Below, piece by piece: positions 1 to 15,400 of a stretch of DNA of 64,000 nucleotides. The stretch comes from Trochalopteron elliotii (taxonomy: Eukaryota > Chordata > Aves > Passeriformes > Leiothrichidae), in assembly GCA_024734555.1 (NCBI GenBank), contig JANPWX010000653.1, forward strand, positions 374,477 through 438,476. The letters run 5' to 3'. The translations under genes were made by a program, and so were the position numbers. Numbering within the stretch: the first letter of the stretch is position 1; each line of letters starts with the position of its first letter. The notes under the pieces are model-generated. The model saw only the letters and a program-made list of their open reading frames with translations. It was not told where the DNA came from and did not search any database.

Positions 1-3000
1 TGGTAAAAGTGAGCCAAAAATCAGATGGCTCAGCTGCACCAGATCAGGGCTTGAACACCAGACAGCTGAACAGGCTGAACCTTGGGTCAGGGCATGCTCT
101 GGCCATTTCAGTTGAAAATCTATATGACCTTACAGCAGTCAGGAATTTAGTAGTCTTTTTTTTCCCCAATTATTTCTTTGAGTTCACCTCCTCTAACACT
201 TCAGTTAAGGCAGTGCCTGTCCAGGGCACAAGACTTTATTGAAAACCTTTTCCACTGCCTGTCAGCTCACTGTCCCATTGTCACAATGGACATCATCCCT
301 TAGTGTCAGCACAGCAAAATCCACACTGTCCCACCTGCCAGAAATTAAGGAAATGCAAAATCAGGTCAGAAGAGGATTGGGTGGTAGACTAGATAAAACA
401 TAAATCCTCCAGGAAACTTCCAGCAAATACAGAATGATCAGCCTGCACCTCACCTGCCCAGGGTTGAGTGTCATTCCTTACAAACCCACTGCCACCTTCC
501 CACAGCACCAGCAGGGAAATGTCTGCTTTGATTTCTGTAATTGCTGCCTTGGTGCTGCTTAGCAATTCCTCTCCTTTGGTAGGAGGGCAATCATTCTCAT
601 TAGATGTCAGAGTGCGACAAGCAGAGTGCTTTTGTTTGGAGTGCAGTGTAGAATGATGATTTCGAGTCTGAGAGCTGGGGAGAGCACTCCTCCCTTTGGA
701 AATTAAGCAACTGACAGATGTTAGAACATCATTAAACATATACAAAGCTCAGGGCCTTCTTGCAAAGTTCACTGCTCTATTCAATATTGGCTAATTCCGG
801 GAGGAATTGCTTGCTGCAACACAGGTTACTCAAACTTACCTTGTAGCACAGTGCTGGACTGAAAACCAAGGTGCCAGTGACAACCTTCCAAGGAGCATTG
901 GCCAATTAATCTAAGCAGCAGAGACTTTTAAATGTCATCCAAATTTCATCTGTGGGGCATGCCAAAAATATTTCATACTTTTCACAAGCTAACTCTGCTT
1001 TATACCCAGGTCTATCTTTCTCATGAGATCAAAGGAGGAGTTCTGTCTTTAAGCCTTGTGAAACAAGAAATTATTAATCTAGTCTGAAACTTTATTGACA
1101 ACTCAGTGTTGAGAATGAGAATGAGGGTCTTGCACCAAGTTTCAGCCACCAGAGATGATTGAAGTGTCTAGTTTGGTCTTCACTGCATCGAGTGAGCCTA
1201 GCAAAAGATGAACTCTGTGTCTAGAAAAGGGGAAGATTGCTCACACAAGAAATTTCAGATAACTGCAATAGTTCCTGTAACTTTGGATATGAAGAGCAGG
1301 AAAGGACAATACTTGAACAGAATTCCCATTTGTGGGGGTACAAAGGGTGACTGGGAAAAAGACTGGGGCAAGAAAAAAATGAGGAGACGAGACTAGGACA
1401 AGATATATAAGGAAAACAGCACCTAACCTTATCAGAGGCTAAGAGACAGGAACAGGCGGAGGAGGCTGCAATGACCAGAGGATACACCCTGGGATGTCAG
1501 AGTTCATCCCTTTTTCTCCTACTGGTAAAAGCCTCTACAGCCCTTGGAAAAGTTTTGACCTCACCCCTCCCACCGTGGGATGTGAGGGGGAAGCTGCAGT
1601 GGCCACAGGGCTGCCCAAGGCTGCCACTCTTGTTCCTCCACCCCTGAACCTCATGCAATTACCTTCCCAGGAACCTGACACTTCTGCACATGCAGCCACA
1701 GCAGCAGCTTGTTTTAGAAGCATTATGTCCTTGCCCACAAAGCAGGGGAAAACTGTGTTATTGTGCTCCCTTACTGCATCAGGCATGACTACTTTCATGA
1801 AACCAGAGGTTACTATTAAAGACAGAACAGCAAAAATTCAAACATAGTCATTAAAACTATGGAAAAAGTTCTAGAGAAGGATGTGCTTTCTACAGGATTA
1901 AAAAAAGGTTTTAACACATTTTTCACATTTATTGTTTGGGTGTTTGGGGTTTATTCTTTTTACATCTACTTGCATTGCAACTATTATGGTGAATTCTTCC
2001 TAAGTGTTATTTTTAATATTGTAATTTGTCATGGTATTAATTTGTCAGTTATGTTTAAAAAAGAGTTATTCTAATAGCTAAGAAAATGCATTCAGGAAAA
2101 CTACAAGAAATGTTAAAGCTTAGCTTGAAGCTCTCCCTCTTACAATGGCAATTGTTGGAAATACAGAACTGCCTAAGTAAGAGGAGCAATGACCTTGGGT
2201 AGAGTGCAGTAACAGACACTAGGGCACAAAGCAAACAGAATTGTAGTTGAATGACCCTTACATAAAGCATTTGTGTTATGCAAGAGACAGGAGATGGAAA
2301 ATTATTCTGTGTACACTTCTTCCAGGCAGAGTGCTGCCAGCCTGGACAGCCCATTGGCCCTTCCTCTGAGGGAAACAACAGGCTTCTTTTTAATCCCAGT
2401 GTATTTTCCCCTCTAACTGCCACATAGGCAAAGCTTTTTTCTTCCTCCAATAAACTGAACCTAATCTCATCCCCATCAGACATCTCCTCACCAGCTCGTG
2501 TAACATTAACAAGCCCCTCACCACAGGAAAAAAAGCTCCTACCAACAAACCACAAAACATCTTCCCCTACAGAACAGAACAAATCCAATCAATATGTTCA
2601 GCTAATTGAGACAAATGAGCAAATCCAGGCCTGGCAGCAAGCAACCAGGGTGATGAGTTGGTAACAGATGGGGAAGGATTTGGCACAGATGGCTCTGATC
2701 CAGCTCCCTGCAGGAGCTGCAGGAGGCCCATGCACAGTGCAGTGGAGAGCAAGTTCCAGCTGCAGGAAGCTGGGCCAGGATAACCCTATAAAACCAGAGT
2801 ATTGCTCTTGCAGTACTATTGCCTCAGCTGGAACACATCTGCTCTGCATCCCATCCTTGCTCTGTTCTAGGGATGAGTTGAAAGAGGACACCTGGTAAAA
2901 CCTCCTTTTTCACTCCTGGAAAATAGCCATAAGTAATCCTAGGAGGGAGAAACAAGCGAAAAAGTCTCTCACCAACCAAAAATGCTTTCTGAGGACAGTC

Positions 3001-6000
3001 AGAGACCCTAACTGAAGGATTTGTTCTCAACATAAGTTTTCTAAAATCACTTCAACATTTTTGAAACATCAACGCAAAAGAGGTTTAGGGTTTTTTACTA
3101 CATATTTCAATGAAAATTGTAGAAAATATTTTATCACAGAGCTAAAAAGGGTATTATCAATGGTCATTATCAAAACTACTAAAGAGATAAAACACAGTAC
3201 TGAGCTATGTGGAATACAAATACTAGCATTACAGGGTTACCCCCTCCTAGCTCAACCTTGTCAAACAATTAAAACACACAATTATGTAGCATGGAGTTAT
3301 CTAGTTCTCAATTCTCATTAGAAATAATTAGGTGTGTTAATTTGATTTAATTTTTTTCACCATATAGAAAAAATCCAGGTTGATGTCTGATAATCTGGTG
3401 TTGTCATTCACAACTGAGATTTAAGTAACCTTAAAAGAGATACGGTTCTTCATTATAATAGCAAAGGTGTAATTAACATCGAGCACCTGTTGAAGTCATG
3501 CTTCCAGTAGCATGTTATGACTCCTTTTGATGAACTACAAACAGTTGAAATTTTTAAGATTTATAATGCAGAACTGTAGAAGTGAGTCTTGATTAATAAA
3601 CCTGGCACTTAAAGACATATGTCCCATTTTATATTTCAGGTTGGTTTAGATTTCAAGATATTTCTTCACTCAGAGGAATGGAGCTTGCTTTTTAAAGAAA
3701 TGGCGTTTTCTGCACCTCAAAAAGACAATAATCTGTGTCATTTGCAAAGGGCACAAGATGAGAGGTACAGTCAACATGGTATAGAAATGGATTATTGCAC
3801 AGAAGTACAGGCATTGTACTGTATGACCTTGAAAAGGTGTGCAACTCTAAAAATCCTATGGCCATGTCTATAGGATTTACTTGCCACAGACAATGGGCTT
3901 CCAGTCTGTAAGTGACAATGAATGAGAAGGGAGTAGGTGTATCAGTCACTCATATGACTACAAGCTATCAATGTGATGCAGACATGAAAAAGATTGTAAT
4001 TACTCATCAGGAAAAGTATTTTCCATAGAGACAATGAGTTATTAATGCCATTTTACAAGGCACTAGTTAAATATCCTTTGTTGCACCATATGTAGTCTTG
4101 GCCATGGATGCTGAAAAGAGATGAACTGAGATCAGTGTAAGACTGAAAAATAGATATTAACATGAAGAAGAAGAAGCTAATTTCTGAGAGAAATCAACAG
4201 ATTTTATTTAACCTTATAAAACCACAGCTTCAAGGGCTAAAATGTTATATTGCTATAAATACATCAGTGAAGTAAAGTTGAGATGGGAAAAAAAGGTTAT
4301 GTAATTTTAAAGATAATTATGGTGGAAACACATGACCCTAAATTGACTATGAGTAAGTGTACATTGGAAATGTAAACAAGATTTCTAAGCTATTAAAAAA
4401 AAATCAAAATTGACTTCAGCTGAATCTTTCACCAGTGAGAGGTTAGAGCTCATGGCATCTCAGCATGGAAATGCCAGTCATAGTTCTCTTGCTAATTTAT
4501 TTCTTTCAAAATCTCTATTAAAATGCTGTCATACCTTTCCTGGAGGCCACAAGGAGCTCTATAACAGCAGGAGGAAGGAACAAGAAACTAGGAAATTCTG
4601 AGTCTGGAACTCGCCTGACACTTGAAAATCTCTGTTTCCCTCTAACAGCCCCTGTCTGTCTGCCCAGACATTGTGTACATTGACAGGAGACAACCTACAG
4701 GAACTGCTGTTGCACTTGAGAGAAGTGTATTTGTGTATTTATGTGAGGTATTCATGTATTTATGTGATTAAAGAACAACTATGAGAGTAAAGTCTGGTCC
4801 AGAGGCAAGAACCAGATCTTCTGTAAACAGTATTGGAAGAAAGAAAAACCCCCACAACATAAAATCATAAATTGATTGAATTTTACTTGTGGGATTTTTT
4901 TTTGTTTGTTTTTTTATACCTAAGGACCTCAGAAAAATCTTCTGGTTAGACAATTAAAATTTTATGGATAGGTCCAGATAAAACAATTCTGATGTTGGTT
5001 TCCCACCAAACAAATGCAAACCTCACAACTGATCTTTCATCCACTATGGTCACGCAGTCCCTAGAGCTCAATGCTGCATGCAGTTCATTTTTCTTAGCAA
5101 ATAAGCAGAATTATTTAATAACAACAGCTGTCTTGTATCTATCCCACATGTAATTCCATTAATCAGAAAAGCTTATGCCAGGCTTAAGAAATGTATTTTT
5201 CCTCACTCCTGAGCTCTGCTGCCTTGGCTTATTAGTGTTGGGAGATGATTTAGAGTACAAGAAGGAAGGAGAGGCTGATACTCCAACCCTGCAGTCCAAA
5301 CAGGTGGGCATGAGGCAGGAGGGCAAGCCATGGGCAGCTACCTAGGAGGTACAAAAACCTCAGTCCTAGATTTAGGATACAGCAAGATCAATATCACTTT
5401 AGATATAGAAAAGCAAATCACATAGAAAGCAAGCCACTGCCTGGACCTGATGGGTTTACAAACGAGGCTGCGGCCTGGTTGCACTACCTGCAAAGCAGCA
5501 TTTTAATGATGTGTTCCCTTAGCCAGACATCCTACTAAAGGCCTTTGTGAAACAAGTCTGCAGCTTTCTGCAGCCTGGCTCAAATTCAGCCCAGTCTACA
5601 GCTTGAAAAGTGCACAGCAGTGATACTGAATTATACAACTGCCACACAACCTGTCCAAGCAAAGAAGCAGTAAGAAGCAGAGAGCTCTCAAGTCACTTTT
5701 AATGGCCCTGGAAAAAAATATGCTTTGTTACATTATAAAACATTGGGTCAAAATTTCCAACTACTGTTGTTCCTCCAAGGGCTTGAAGAGGCCAGCTAGC
5801 AGATATATTGACAGTCTTTCAAATTAATGGTACCTTTGTCTGATTTGATTTTCTTGGCCAAACATTTGCCAAGTTCAGAAGATCCCAGACTGTGATTTGG
5901 CCTTTGTATTATATTATCTCTTTTACTCTTTTATCAAACTGGCTCGTCTTGGCTTTCATTTCTCCTTTTCACAGCTCTCATAATCTCTTTTACCTACTTC

Positions 6001-9000
6001 AGCATTGTCTATTATTTCCTCACTTTGAATAAACTTTTGAGAAAAAAAAGCCAAGAGTCAGCCTTTGCAACACATACAAAATAAATTTCTGCACATACAT
6101 TTATTTAGGAAAATATTTTATTTGGTTTTTCTTTATGAATCATATCTGAAACCATTAATTTTTGCTAATTTTACCTACTCCAATAATCAGTGGGCAGCAT
6201 CAGCTGGTAAGTTGGAAAAAAGTCAGGACCAGATAAACTTTTCCTTGTTTGTATTTTACATTTTGTTTCTTGAAACAAAATTGAAACAGACTCGCTACTG
6301 AAAGTGTTGCAACCAAACACAACCACTTAAAGAAAAATACCTGAAAGAAATAGATATGCTCTATATCAATATTTTTTTCTAAGAAAAAAGTTCCAAACAG
6401 TGAAACAGTTCAATAAACACTGAAGCTGATGGCTACGCACCAAAGACAAAAGTTTCAGCATGATTTTGGTGAATCTGTCAAAGAAAATCCACCTCCAACG
6501 AGGAAGTCTCCAACCATTTTTGCTTATATCATTTTCTGGTATTAACAGTACTGAGGTTACCTGTAGCTTAATGGTTAGGATAGAGTTATTTCTTTCTCCA
6601 GTGCAAGTTAGATATGCATTTGATCTATTTTTTCCAGGTTGTTTATACATCACAATTGATTACATTCATTGCTACCAGCAAAAAAATCCCCGATTTAGTG
6701 ACTGATCAGTCCTGTCACTAACAAATGTATAATTTTCTTTACTTGTTTTGGTGAGGTTTTTTCCAATGGCTTTTCTCTTAGTAATTTTTTATTCTTCTCC
6801 TGCTCTGAAAACAAAAATATGGTCCATAATCTTCACACTAAACTGTTTTTAACACCAATGCATGTATTAAAGGCTGAAGGAGAGGACTATGACCTCCCTT
6901 TGCTTCTCAAGGGTTTCAGAAGTGGAATCACAGCAGCATTTGTTGAATGTTGCTTGCAGTGGAAGTAACACTACAGACACAATGTTAAGCTCTATCTTTG
7001 ATTTTCCAGTCAGACTGAGAAGGCAGAATTCATAAGGAATTCATTATATCTCATTGCAGTTATCAGTCCTGTTTCCCAGAGACCAGTGTTGGTTGCTGTC
7101 CTGTTCTTTACCTTATAATTCTTTACTAATTGAGTTACATATCAGCCGCTTTATTATTTAACTTACATAGGCTGTTAAGCTATTTCTTAGGTCTAAAATT
7201 ACCCCAGCCTCCTGTACATAATTTTTCAATACTGATCAAACATTAATATTCTGCCAATATTCTGAAACTTCCTTACACTTATTAATTATCTTATTGAAGA
7301 TAATTCCTTGGCTGACAGTTTAAAAACTCCTGCATTCAAGTTCAGATTTTTTTTAATAATTTGTTTTAATTGTAGCAGCTTTCAACTCCAGTAGTAACTG
7401 AGGAGAAAAATAAGTACCTTCCAAAATACCCTCTAATACATCAAACAGAGGCAAGAAATAGTTCTTGATTTCTGTTGTCATTATAGTTACTAACCTGACT
7501 ACTTTTCCCATTTCTCTATTGCCAATATCAGAGCTAGTATTTCTTATTATTCTTATTATACGTGCTTCTATCAGTAATCTCATTTCCACACCCTATCATT
7601 ATTATTTGGTCCCTAGTGACCCTCAGTTTCCCCAGCTTTGAGCTCTAAGATAACTGCATCTCACCCCTACAACTGAGGTAGGATGACAATAAACCTGATT
7701 TCCCAGAACCTTTCGGCCTGAGAATTACTGAGCACCTCTCTGGAAGGTGAACACATCTCTGGAAGGCAGAGCCTGCAGCTGCACCATGGAGATCAAAAGT
7801 AAGAAGCCCTGGTATAATGGAGACTAACATTCATGCATGTCAGAGCTGGATATAGTCTTGATAGAAAAAGATCCTAAACTCAATCCTTCTGCATTTCAGT
7901 TTAAAAAACTTGTAAATAACCAGCAAGTTGCATTGTTACTGTTTGTTCTATGCAAGCTGCACTCATTTTAACAGTTTCTACTACTAAATAAAAACATTTA
8001 ATCTCCATCATCTGCACTGGAAGCAAAATGGTTCTAAGTGTATAGCTTTCTTGGAAATCAGGAGTTTCCTTTCTCTTTCATTTATTTTCGCTCTGAAGTC
8101 ATACAAAGCCAACAACAACAAGGGGCGAGTTCATATTGTAGATCAGAATCTACAATAATGTCTTTGTTTGAAACATTATACAGTTTAAAATTTTATAGGG
8201 GAGGGAAAATGGTAAAAAAATCATGGGAAAAATATATAAATTTAATAAAAAGTAGTGCTTATCTTATATAAGTAGACTGCACACCCTAAAGAAGATACAA
8301 ATGTCCTTCACCTTTATTCTTGACATCCTTGGTTTCCATATTCTTTAACTGATAAGAAGGACTCCATTTTCTCTGTCATATAAACAAGCTGAAAAAGCCA
8401 TGGAATTCTAAAATTCCCTTATAGTAAGAGTCTGCTCCAGTTGCAAAAGGAGTATGAGCTGTGTGGTAAAGTCAAGTACAGATGTGCCAGCAATGCTGCT
8501 GTAGATAGTGAAAGTGACTTCTGACAATGAAAATGGTGAAAAACACCGTGAGGTAGAATCCTTCAAAGAACAGTTCTGTAGGACAAAGAAAACAACAATC
8601 TTGCTTTCCTTGCCCAGCAGGTATAACTAACACTGGAAAAAGAAAAGCAAGGGAAAAGAGAGAGGTCTAAATATGAACATTTCAGGCTGGAATGACTCAG
8701 AAATACGTGTTTGTGGTATACAAAGAAATTCTTGTATTTTTTAACTCTGTGGAACTCAACTGTTTTTCTGTAAATTTATGGTTTTCAATTTTTTGACTAG
8801 ACCCTCAATACTCGAATGACTTTGGCCAAGGACAGAGGTGATGTGAGGTGATGAACATCACAGCAGCAAAAGTTATCCCAAACCCCAGTAGTCACTGCTT
8901 TTCCTGCACTTATGTTTTAAATTCCAGTACACATCCGCAAGGTTTCCTGGATGCATCAGGACTAAAGGAGAGATTGATTTGGACCAAATACAGCCTTTCA

Positions 9001-9400
9001 GATACTTCTAAAACTCTGAATCCCCACCACTGGGGTTTGTTTCCCCACAAATAAGTCATTCTTTATAAGCTATGTTTTGTCAAACTTGCACAGCCACAGT
9101 GTCTACACAACCTTGCTTTCTAGCTCAAGAAATGTGGATATAGATGTAGAAGACCATTCATACAGAGTGGGGCTGTGAGGACAACTACAAATTTAAAGTC
9201 AAAAATGGAGGTGAATTGCAACCATTGTGCTAGAAGGATCTTGGCCTCAACTGGACTGGAAGAGACTCAGCTCAACTGGAAAACAGACTCAAGTTTGGCT
9301 GAATCAGCTGAACCACAGTGAAACTTACTAATTTAAATAATATAACCATCATCTCTTCTTAGGTTTGGAGAAGTTGATAGAAAAGATAAAGGTCAAAATG
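1..9400. other. Unique non-coding DNA, nothing firm seen
   Basis: No repeat family, RNA gene or convincing exon was recognised. The longest open frame (minus strand, 2055-2588) has no splice context or recognisable protein text. A T-rich and A-rich background with scattered short homopolymers is all that is visible. Confidence 0.6.
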
Positions 9401-9407
9401 ATTGACC

Positions 9408-9434
9408 AAAAAAAAAAAAAGGAAATCAAGTAAA

Positions 9435-9469
<35 letters not shown>
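9408..9469. repeat. Poly(A) and (GA)n microsatellite
   Basis: A 13-base A run (9408-9420) is followed by a short spacer and a nearly pure (AG)n tract at 9435-9469. Confidence 0.95.
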
Positions 9470-12400
9470 TCTTCATACATCGTAGGCATTATTTTGGGGC
9501 TACTGTTGGAGTTTAGAGATCTGGGAGAATCACTCTTGCTGTGGTCTCTGCTACATGCAGGACTAAACAGCTTCAAGATAATCCCCCTTCATGGGAATAA
9601 AACTTGGGAGAGTCATCCTTGTACTTGTTCTGAGCAAATGTCTTTGGGCTAAAAGCAAATGACACCTTTGCTGGCCAACCCCAGCCTGAGGTTTGCTAAC
9701 AGAGCAGGGCACTGACAACTCTCCCAGCCCCACTTCAAAAACAGTGTACTGAAAAAGTTTGATCCATGAAGTAAAAGATAAAATAGGTATTCAATAAAAA
9801 GTATAATTTTAAAAAAATCAATTTTATCTATCCTAATGGGAAGCAAAAAATGGTGACACTTTTACTTTCTACTCCTCTCTATATTCTTTTTAATTCCTTA
9901 TCATTAATCATGCAGTGCCTTGCACAGGTGAAGTAATGTATGACATTACCTGAAAACTCATTTCACATTTCCTGAAAATTCATTTACATTGAGATGAGTT
10001 CAAATTATTTCTCTGGAATAACTTGTCAGTTGCTGTTGTAATTCTTAAATAACCCAATTCAAAAGGCATTTTTCTTAAATGAACCCTTTAAAAATTGTAT
10101 AACTTGCTATTACATGCTGAATATTAAGAGGACAGAATATAAAACTAAGTAGACTAAATAGTCGATAGATTAAATAGACAGTATTATTATTACTGATGTT
10201 TGAATCACTAATAAATATTTGAGTTACTAGTTTGATATACAATCTACATATAAGTCACCAGCAATAATTCAGCCTAACTACAATTAAAATACAATTTGGT
10301 TCAGAGATCTCAGTGAAAAATTTTCCTCCACTGTGCCTTGTTGGAAATTATTTCCATCAAATGAAACAGTTGTTTCCCTTGCAAATTCCTGTCCCTTGTC
10401 TCTCATGCAGATGTTTTTTCCACAACTTATATAACTCAAGGACTCAAAAATTTAAAAAGTGAATCTCCTTTTTTAATCTTAGATGTAGTTTAGCACAACA
10501 ACTTTTCAGAACCCTGTAGGTTTCCCATGTTATGCTGAAAAGTTTAACATAGTTTTGAAAGCAATCTTCACAACTTCCTCAGCCTATTTAATGTTCATAT
10601 TATTCACAAGATTTGCAAGCCATTAAGGTTCTTTCATTCTCATCAGTGATAAGAACACTGGTAAAGAGTAAAACTAGCAAACTTCCTTGAGTTCAGAATA
10701 ATTGCCAGCTTAATCATAAATATTCTGTTAAAATTACATCTGAGCAGTGTTTCCTTCAGAATACACAAGTAGTCAATGTGCACATTCATAGAGAAATGTG
10801 CACTTAACAGGTAAGTGAATGTGGATCAGTTCTGAATTCACAGAATTTCATTTCTCTGCCATCTGGGTGGGGCTTATGACAGATCACAACCAATAATGAT
10901 CACTTAGGTAAATCAAAAACAGACCTATGTAATGATCTACTTTGTAAACCTGTAAGTATTCCACCCTTTGTAGCTTTGGAATGGAGTGAAAACTTTCCAC
11001 AAATTATTTTCTGCTACTGCCTGTACCCTCTAGCGTGTGAGGCTGTGTTAATCTTTCTGCCCCTGTGTCATCAGTGCTGATAACCCGCATTGCTGAGCCT
11101 GCTGGTCTCAGGCTCCTCTGCTGCCAGTGGCATCAGTCAGATATGGCACAGCTGCTCTCGCCTCTCAGAAGGTACAGAGGTCTGTGAGAATAGACAGAGA
11201 ATCTGTCTGTAGGCAACAGCTTGGTTTTCTCACTGATAGAAGAAACAATATTAAACAAAGAGTGTTAAATAGGTGGGTTGTGAGATTTTCCTTACAACAG
11301 CTGGAAAGTAAAATTCCTTTAAAAGCCATTCTTTTTCACTGATGATTTACAAGCCAGCCCTGCTCCCTGAAGATATTTGTTCATTCCCTGCTCCTTCCCC
11401 ACTGCAGGAGGATTAAACTATTTCTCAGTGCAGTGAGCTGATTAATTTTGTTCAGCCAGTGCAGCTCCTTTCTGGGCAGGGGAGTATCACAGATTTACAG
11501 TTTTCATTACCTAAGGCTGAAATTGTTAATGAGGTTTATGCTGGCTGCAGCGGGTCGAGGGAAGGCACTGCTCTATTTGAATAGCCAAGCTACAAGGATT
11601 CCTTGCACAAGGCATTGGACATGACTCCAGCCTCACACCCTCCACAAATATTTATTTCATTGGCTCAGTGTGAACACTTCTCTCTTGATTCATAAAGTGT
11701 GGTAAAAACTTGGGACTTTTCCTCAGCACACCTGACCCAGGTTAAACTGGTTTTGGACATGAGATGCACATGTCTCACTGAGAGCAAGGAGGATTGGCTC
11801 CTTTGCACACAGGGACAGGTGTTCCTGCAGCCCTCATCCCTTTACAGCTGGAGATGAAGGTCTGGATGGCTCTGGGCCATGGGCTGTCCCTCCTGCGTGT
11901 TAATGGGTACATCCACAGCCACCAGCAACCTATGTACACCAGATGCTTGGTATTTTTGGCAAACCAGAAAACATTTACTCCAAGTAATTCTTTCTAGGTA
12001 GGAAAGAATTATTTCTATTGATGTGCAGAGCAGAACATCTCTAATCAAAAGCCGTGTTACACAGTTAAACACAACCTCTGATTGATGTAACCACTAAAGA
12101 ACAGACAAAATTCCTTATGAAATAAGGATATTGGACAGATCTTTTTTAGGTTTGGCTTTTTTGGGCTTTTTGGCGGTGGTTTTTTTGGGGTTTTTTTTGT
12201 TTGTTTATTTTTGGTTGAGTTGTTTTTTTTTACCAAACCCATCCAAAAATACATTGCATTTAGTAGGTTTATTTTAAACATAGATGGAATAACAGTGTTG
12301 CCCTCTTCTCAGCTTTCTAGCATATGACAGGGATAAAGATATGGAAATATTTCAGTGTTAGTTATGTGCCTGCCTGAATAGAACAAGAATGATTATATTT

Positions 12401-15400
12401 TTCATTATACAGCACACATGTAGGAAAAAATCATTTTGATGAGACAGATGATATTCCTGAGTTTCAGTGAAGGAACAGTTTCTCCTGCTTTGCAGGGTAA
12501 CATGGAACACAAGCTTTGAATTCTTCGCTCAGTAGTCACAAGGCTCTTTAGGAGCCAGAGATCAGCACATTCAGTATTTGCACTGAAGGCAAAGTAAAAG
12601 CATTCAGTCAGTTGATTAAAAGAGCCTGAAGAAAGAGTGAGCTACAGGGAAGAAGGAGCTGCTAGGAATAGCAGAGGGGGCAAGGAGCATTTGGGAATTC
12701 GAGGGGTTTTTATTTATCTATCTCCAGGCTTGGACTCGTATCTGGGAAAATCATCTTTCACAGACTTAGAGCAGTGAAGGGGTTTGTAAGCTGTTATTTT
12801 AATTAGTATTTTAATCTGACAAGTCACCTACTCAGAGAATTCAGAGCCTAAAACACTTGAAAACCTTTATCAACTAGTTTTGGGTTGTTTCTTTTTTATA
12901 TCAACTGAGCCTCAAAAATATCTAATTTGTGGAAGTTAGCTGTGCTGCAAATGTGCTCAAAGGCAAAGCACTGGGCTGAAATGCTGTAAAGTGAATTTTG
13001 CTTCAAAGGATGTAATAGCCCAGCTTTGATCAAGAAGGAAACATGGTCAGATGTGAAAGCATAATAGATATCATATCAAAGTTCCTTAAATACAGGTCTT
13101 TAGAGAATAGATTTAAACAACACAGCAAAAACACAAAACAACTTTGGGGCATTCTGATATAACATATAAACAGATGTTTTGCAGTGAGTAAAACATTTAC
13201 AAAACCTCCTTAGAGGTAAATTTTCTGTATCCAAAGCATCACATTCTCCACAGTTCAGTTGATTTCCTCATGGGAAAAATATTACCCAGATTTGTTAAAC
13301 TGAAAATCAAGTAGGATGTCAATAGAGTTACTCAGCATGGGAGAGTAAGGCTGAGTTTTATTTGATACTGCCAAGGCAAACTACCCTGGTGTGACGAGCC
13401 CCTCATTTGGCCTTTCAATAATGTGTTTTCTCTCCTTGAGAGTGGAAACAAATTCAGTGAAATGTAATTTTTATTCAAAGAATCGACCTGTGTTTGCTTT
13501 ATAAAAGCTCATTTTTTGGGTTAATTTACGAACTCCCTCCGGGTTATGCTTTGAAATGAAGATTTAATGAAGACAAATATATTCACCCACCCAGAAAAAA
13601 AAAATTAATAGCTATATCTCTGATATTACCAGAGCATCAAGAATGCTGGCAACATAAGAGGCACTTGTATTTCATGCAAAGATAGAAGATTAAAAATGGC
13701 AGTGAATGATGGAAAAAAAATTAAATGCCTGGTAAATGAGTCCTATTTGAATTCAGTGCAAACAAACCTCTTGGCTACAATATGTTTTGTCTGAGGCCAT
13801 AAAGGGTTACAAACCTGAGCTGTGAAAAAGTCAAACATATGTCACAATCCATTCTGTGCAGCAGAAATGGTGCAAACTATAAGCTCTATAACTATTTTTT
13901 TCTGGATGAATTGCATTGTGGAGATAATTTAGCTACTGTGGTGTATGACATTATTATCATAATGAATAGACACCCATGGGTGAAGGGTGAAATGAAAAAA
14001 AAAAGGCTGTATGTGCTAGAGTAAGAGAAAAAGAATCCAAAATCTGTGATTCGATTATCAAAGTCTTTGCATTTTCATGATGCAGAGATATTACTGAAGT
14101 CAAACAAATACAGTTCAAAAGGGGAGTAATTTAAAATTCCTGTTTTACAGAAGAAAAATAAAGAATATATAGAAACTGTCTTAAATACAGCTCTGAAGTA
14201 TAAAATACAGCAATTCTGAGTGCTTGATTAAGATCTAAATGTATGAGATAGTTAGAAAATATTTAAATGGCTCAGACTGAAAATGCACACCTGTAATAGG
14301 GCAAAGGATAACAAAATAGATACCTTATATTGGAGCCAAATGGAAAATCCTGAAAGACCTGACAACAGTAGAGAAAAAAATAAACAAGACAGTGGTAATC
14401 ATCCCTAAATGTTTGGCAATCCAGTGTACCCTGGAATATTACATTATATTACCTAGAAGATTACATCCTGGATAAACCATGGCAGAAGATAAAAGGTGGT
14501 GGGGTACAGCTGAATTGTTTTTTTTAAGAAAAGCACAAAGAGACCAGTGCAAGAAAATGAAAGGTGGCAGACAAGGACAGGTACTAGCCACAGAAACTGA
14601 GGACAGGCAGGGCAGAGGCTGGGAAGGTTATGAGAGAAGTCTGACCAGTGTGGGAAGGATTGCTACAGACTCAGCCAAAGCTGTGTAATTTTACCCCTAA
14701 CTTTGATTCCACTAATCATCACTTTAGATGAAGCCTAACCATGTAGGATTTCTCATGTCCTCCTGGTCTTTCTCTCTTTCTCAGTCCAGTGCTTTTTATT
14801 CATTAAGTGCTTGGAGAGGATTTCAAGTCATTTCTAACGTAGAAGGCAGGAAGGAATACACCTTGCCAGCTTGTCTGAATCTGAATAAATCAACATTTCT
14901 TGCAGTCTTGACTTCTGTTTTTCATCTTCCCTTTATCATAAAAAAATCACAAAGAAGAGACTTTTTCAACCTGTTGGTGATCAGAGAAAGAGTCTATACT
15001 AAGCAAAGTGTACTACAAGGATGCTGAGAAGATGTATCCTCTGACATACTCTGTAAAATGATTCAGTCAGTTAATTTTTGCTGCTTAATTCCTCTGTCAA
15101 TTCATAACAAACACATGGCAAGAACAATAACAGTAATAAGCCTTGTCTGAAGTCAGATGTCTTACCTCTGTGTTCTTCTTGAGATATTCCTCCTAATTTA
15201 TGTGTAATTGCAGGGATGTTCAGAGGAAACAGTCAAAGAAGTAAAGCCACAAGATGCCAGGCTGCAGTTTTCAGACTCTCCACAAATGCAGCAAGCAGCA
15301 TCTTCCTAATTTTATAATCTTCAAATTCATGGAGGAAGAATAACACTATATTATTTTGGTAAGCTTTTTTCCCTGGGGATAGCAAGATCCTACCACTCTG

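Noticed and set aside
840..910. 71-bp exon-like segment on the minus strand
   Set aside because: Open frame and fair splice sites but no partner exon; very far from the firm exons.
2055..2588. 177-codon open frame on the minus strand
   Set aside because: No recognisable domain and no splice-site support; I see no reason to prefer it over chance.
10758..10808. 51-bp segment with acceptor tttccttcag and donor aacag|gtaagt on the plus strand
   Set aside because: All three frames contain stops; at best a non-coding exon.
15166..15192. 27-bp microexon-like segment on the minus strand (EEYLKKNTE)
   Set aside because: The acceptor tract is weak and it lies 26 kb from any other candidate; chance pairs of this kind are expected.
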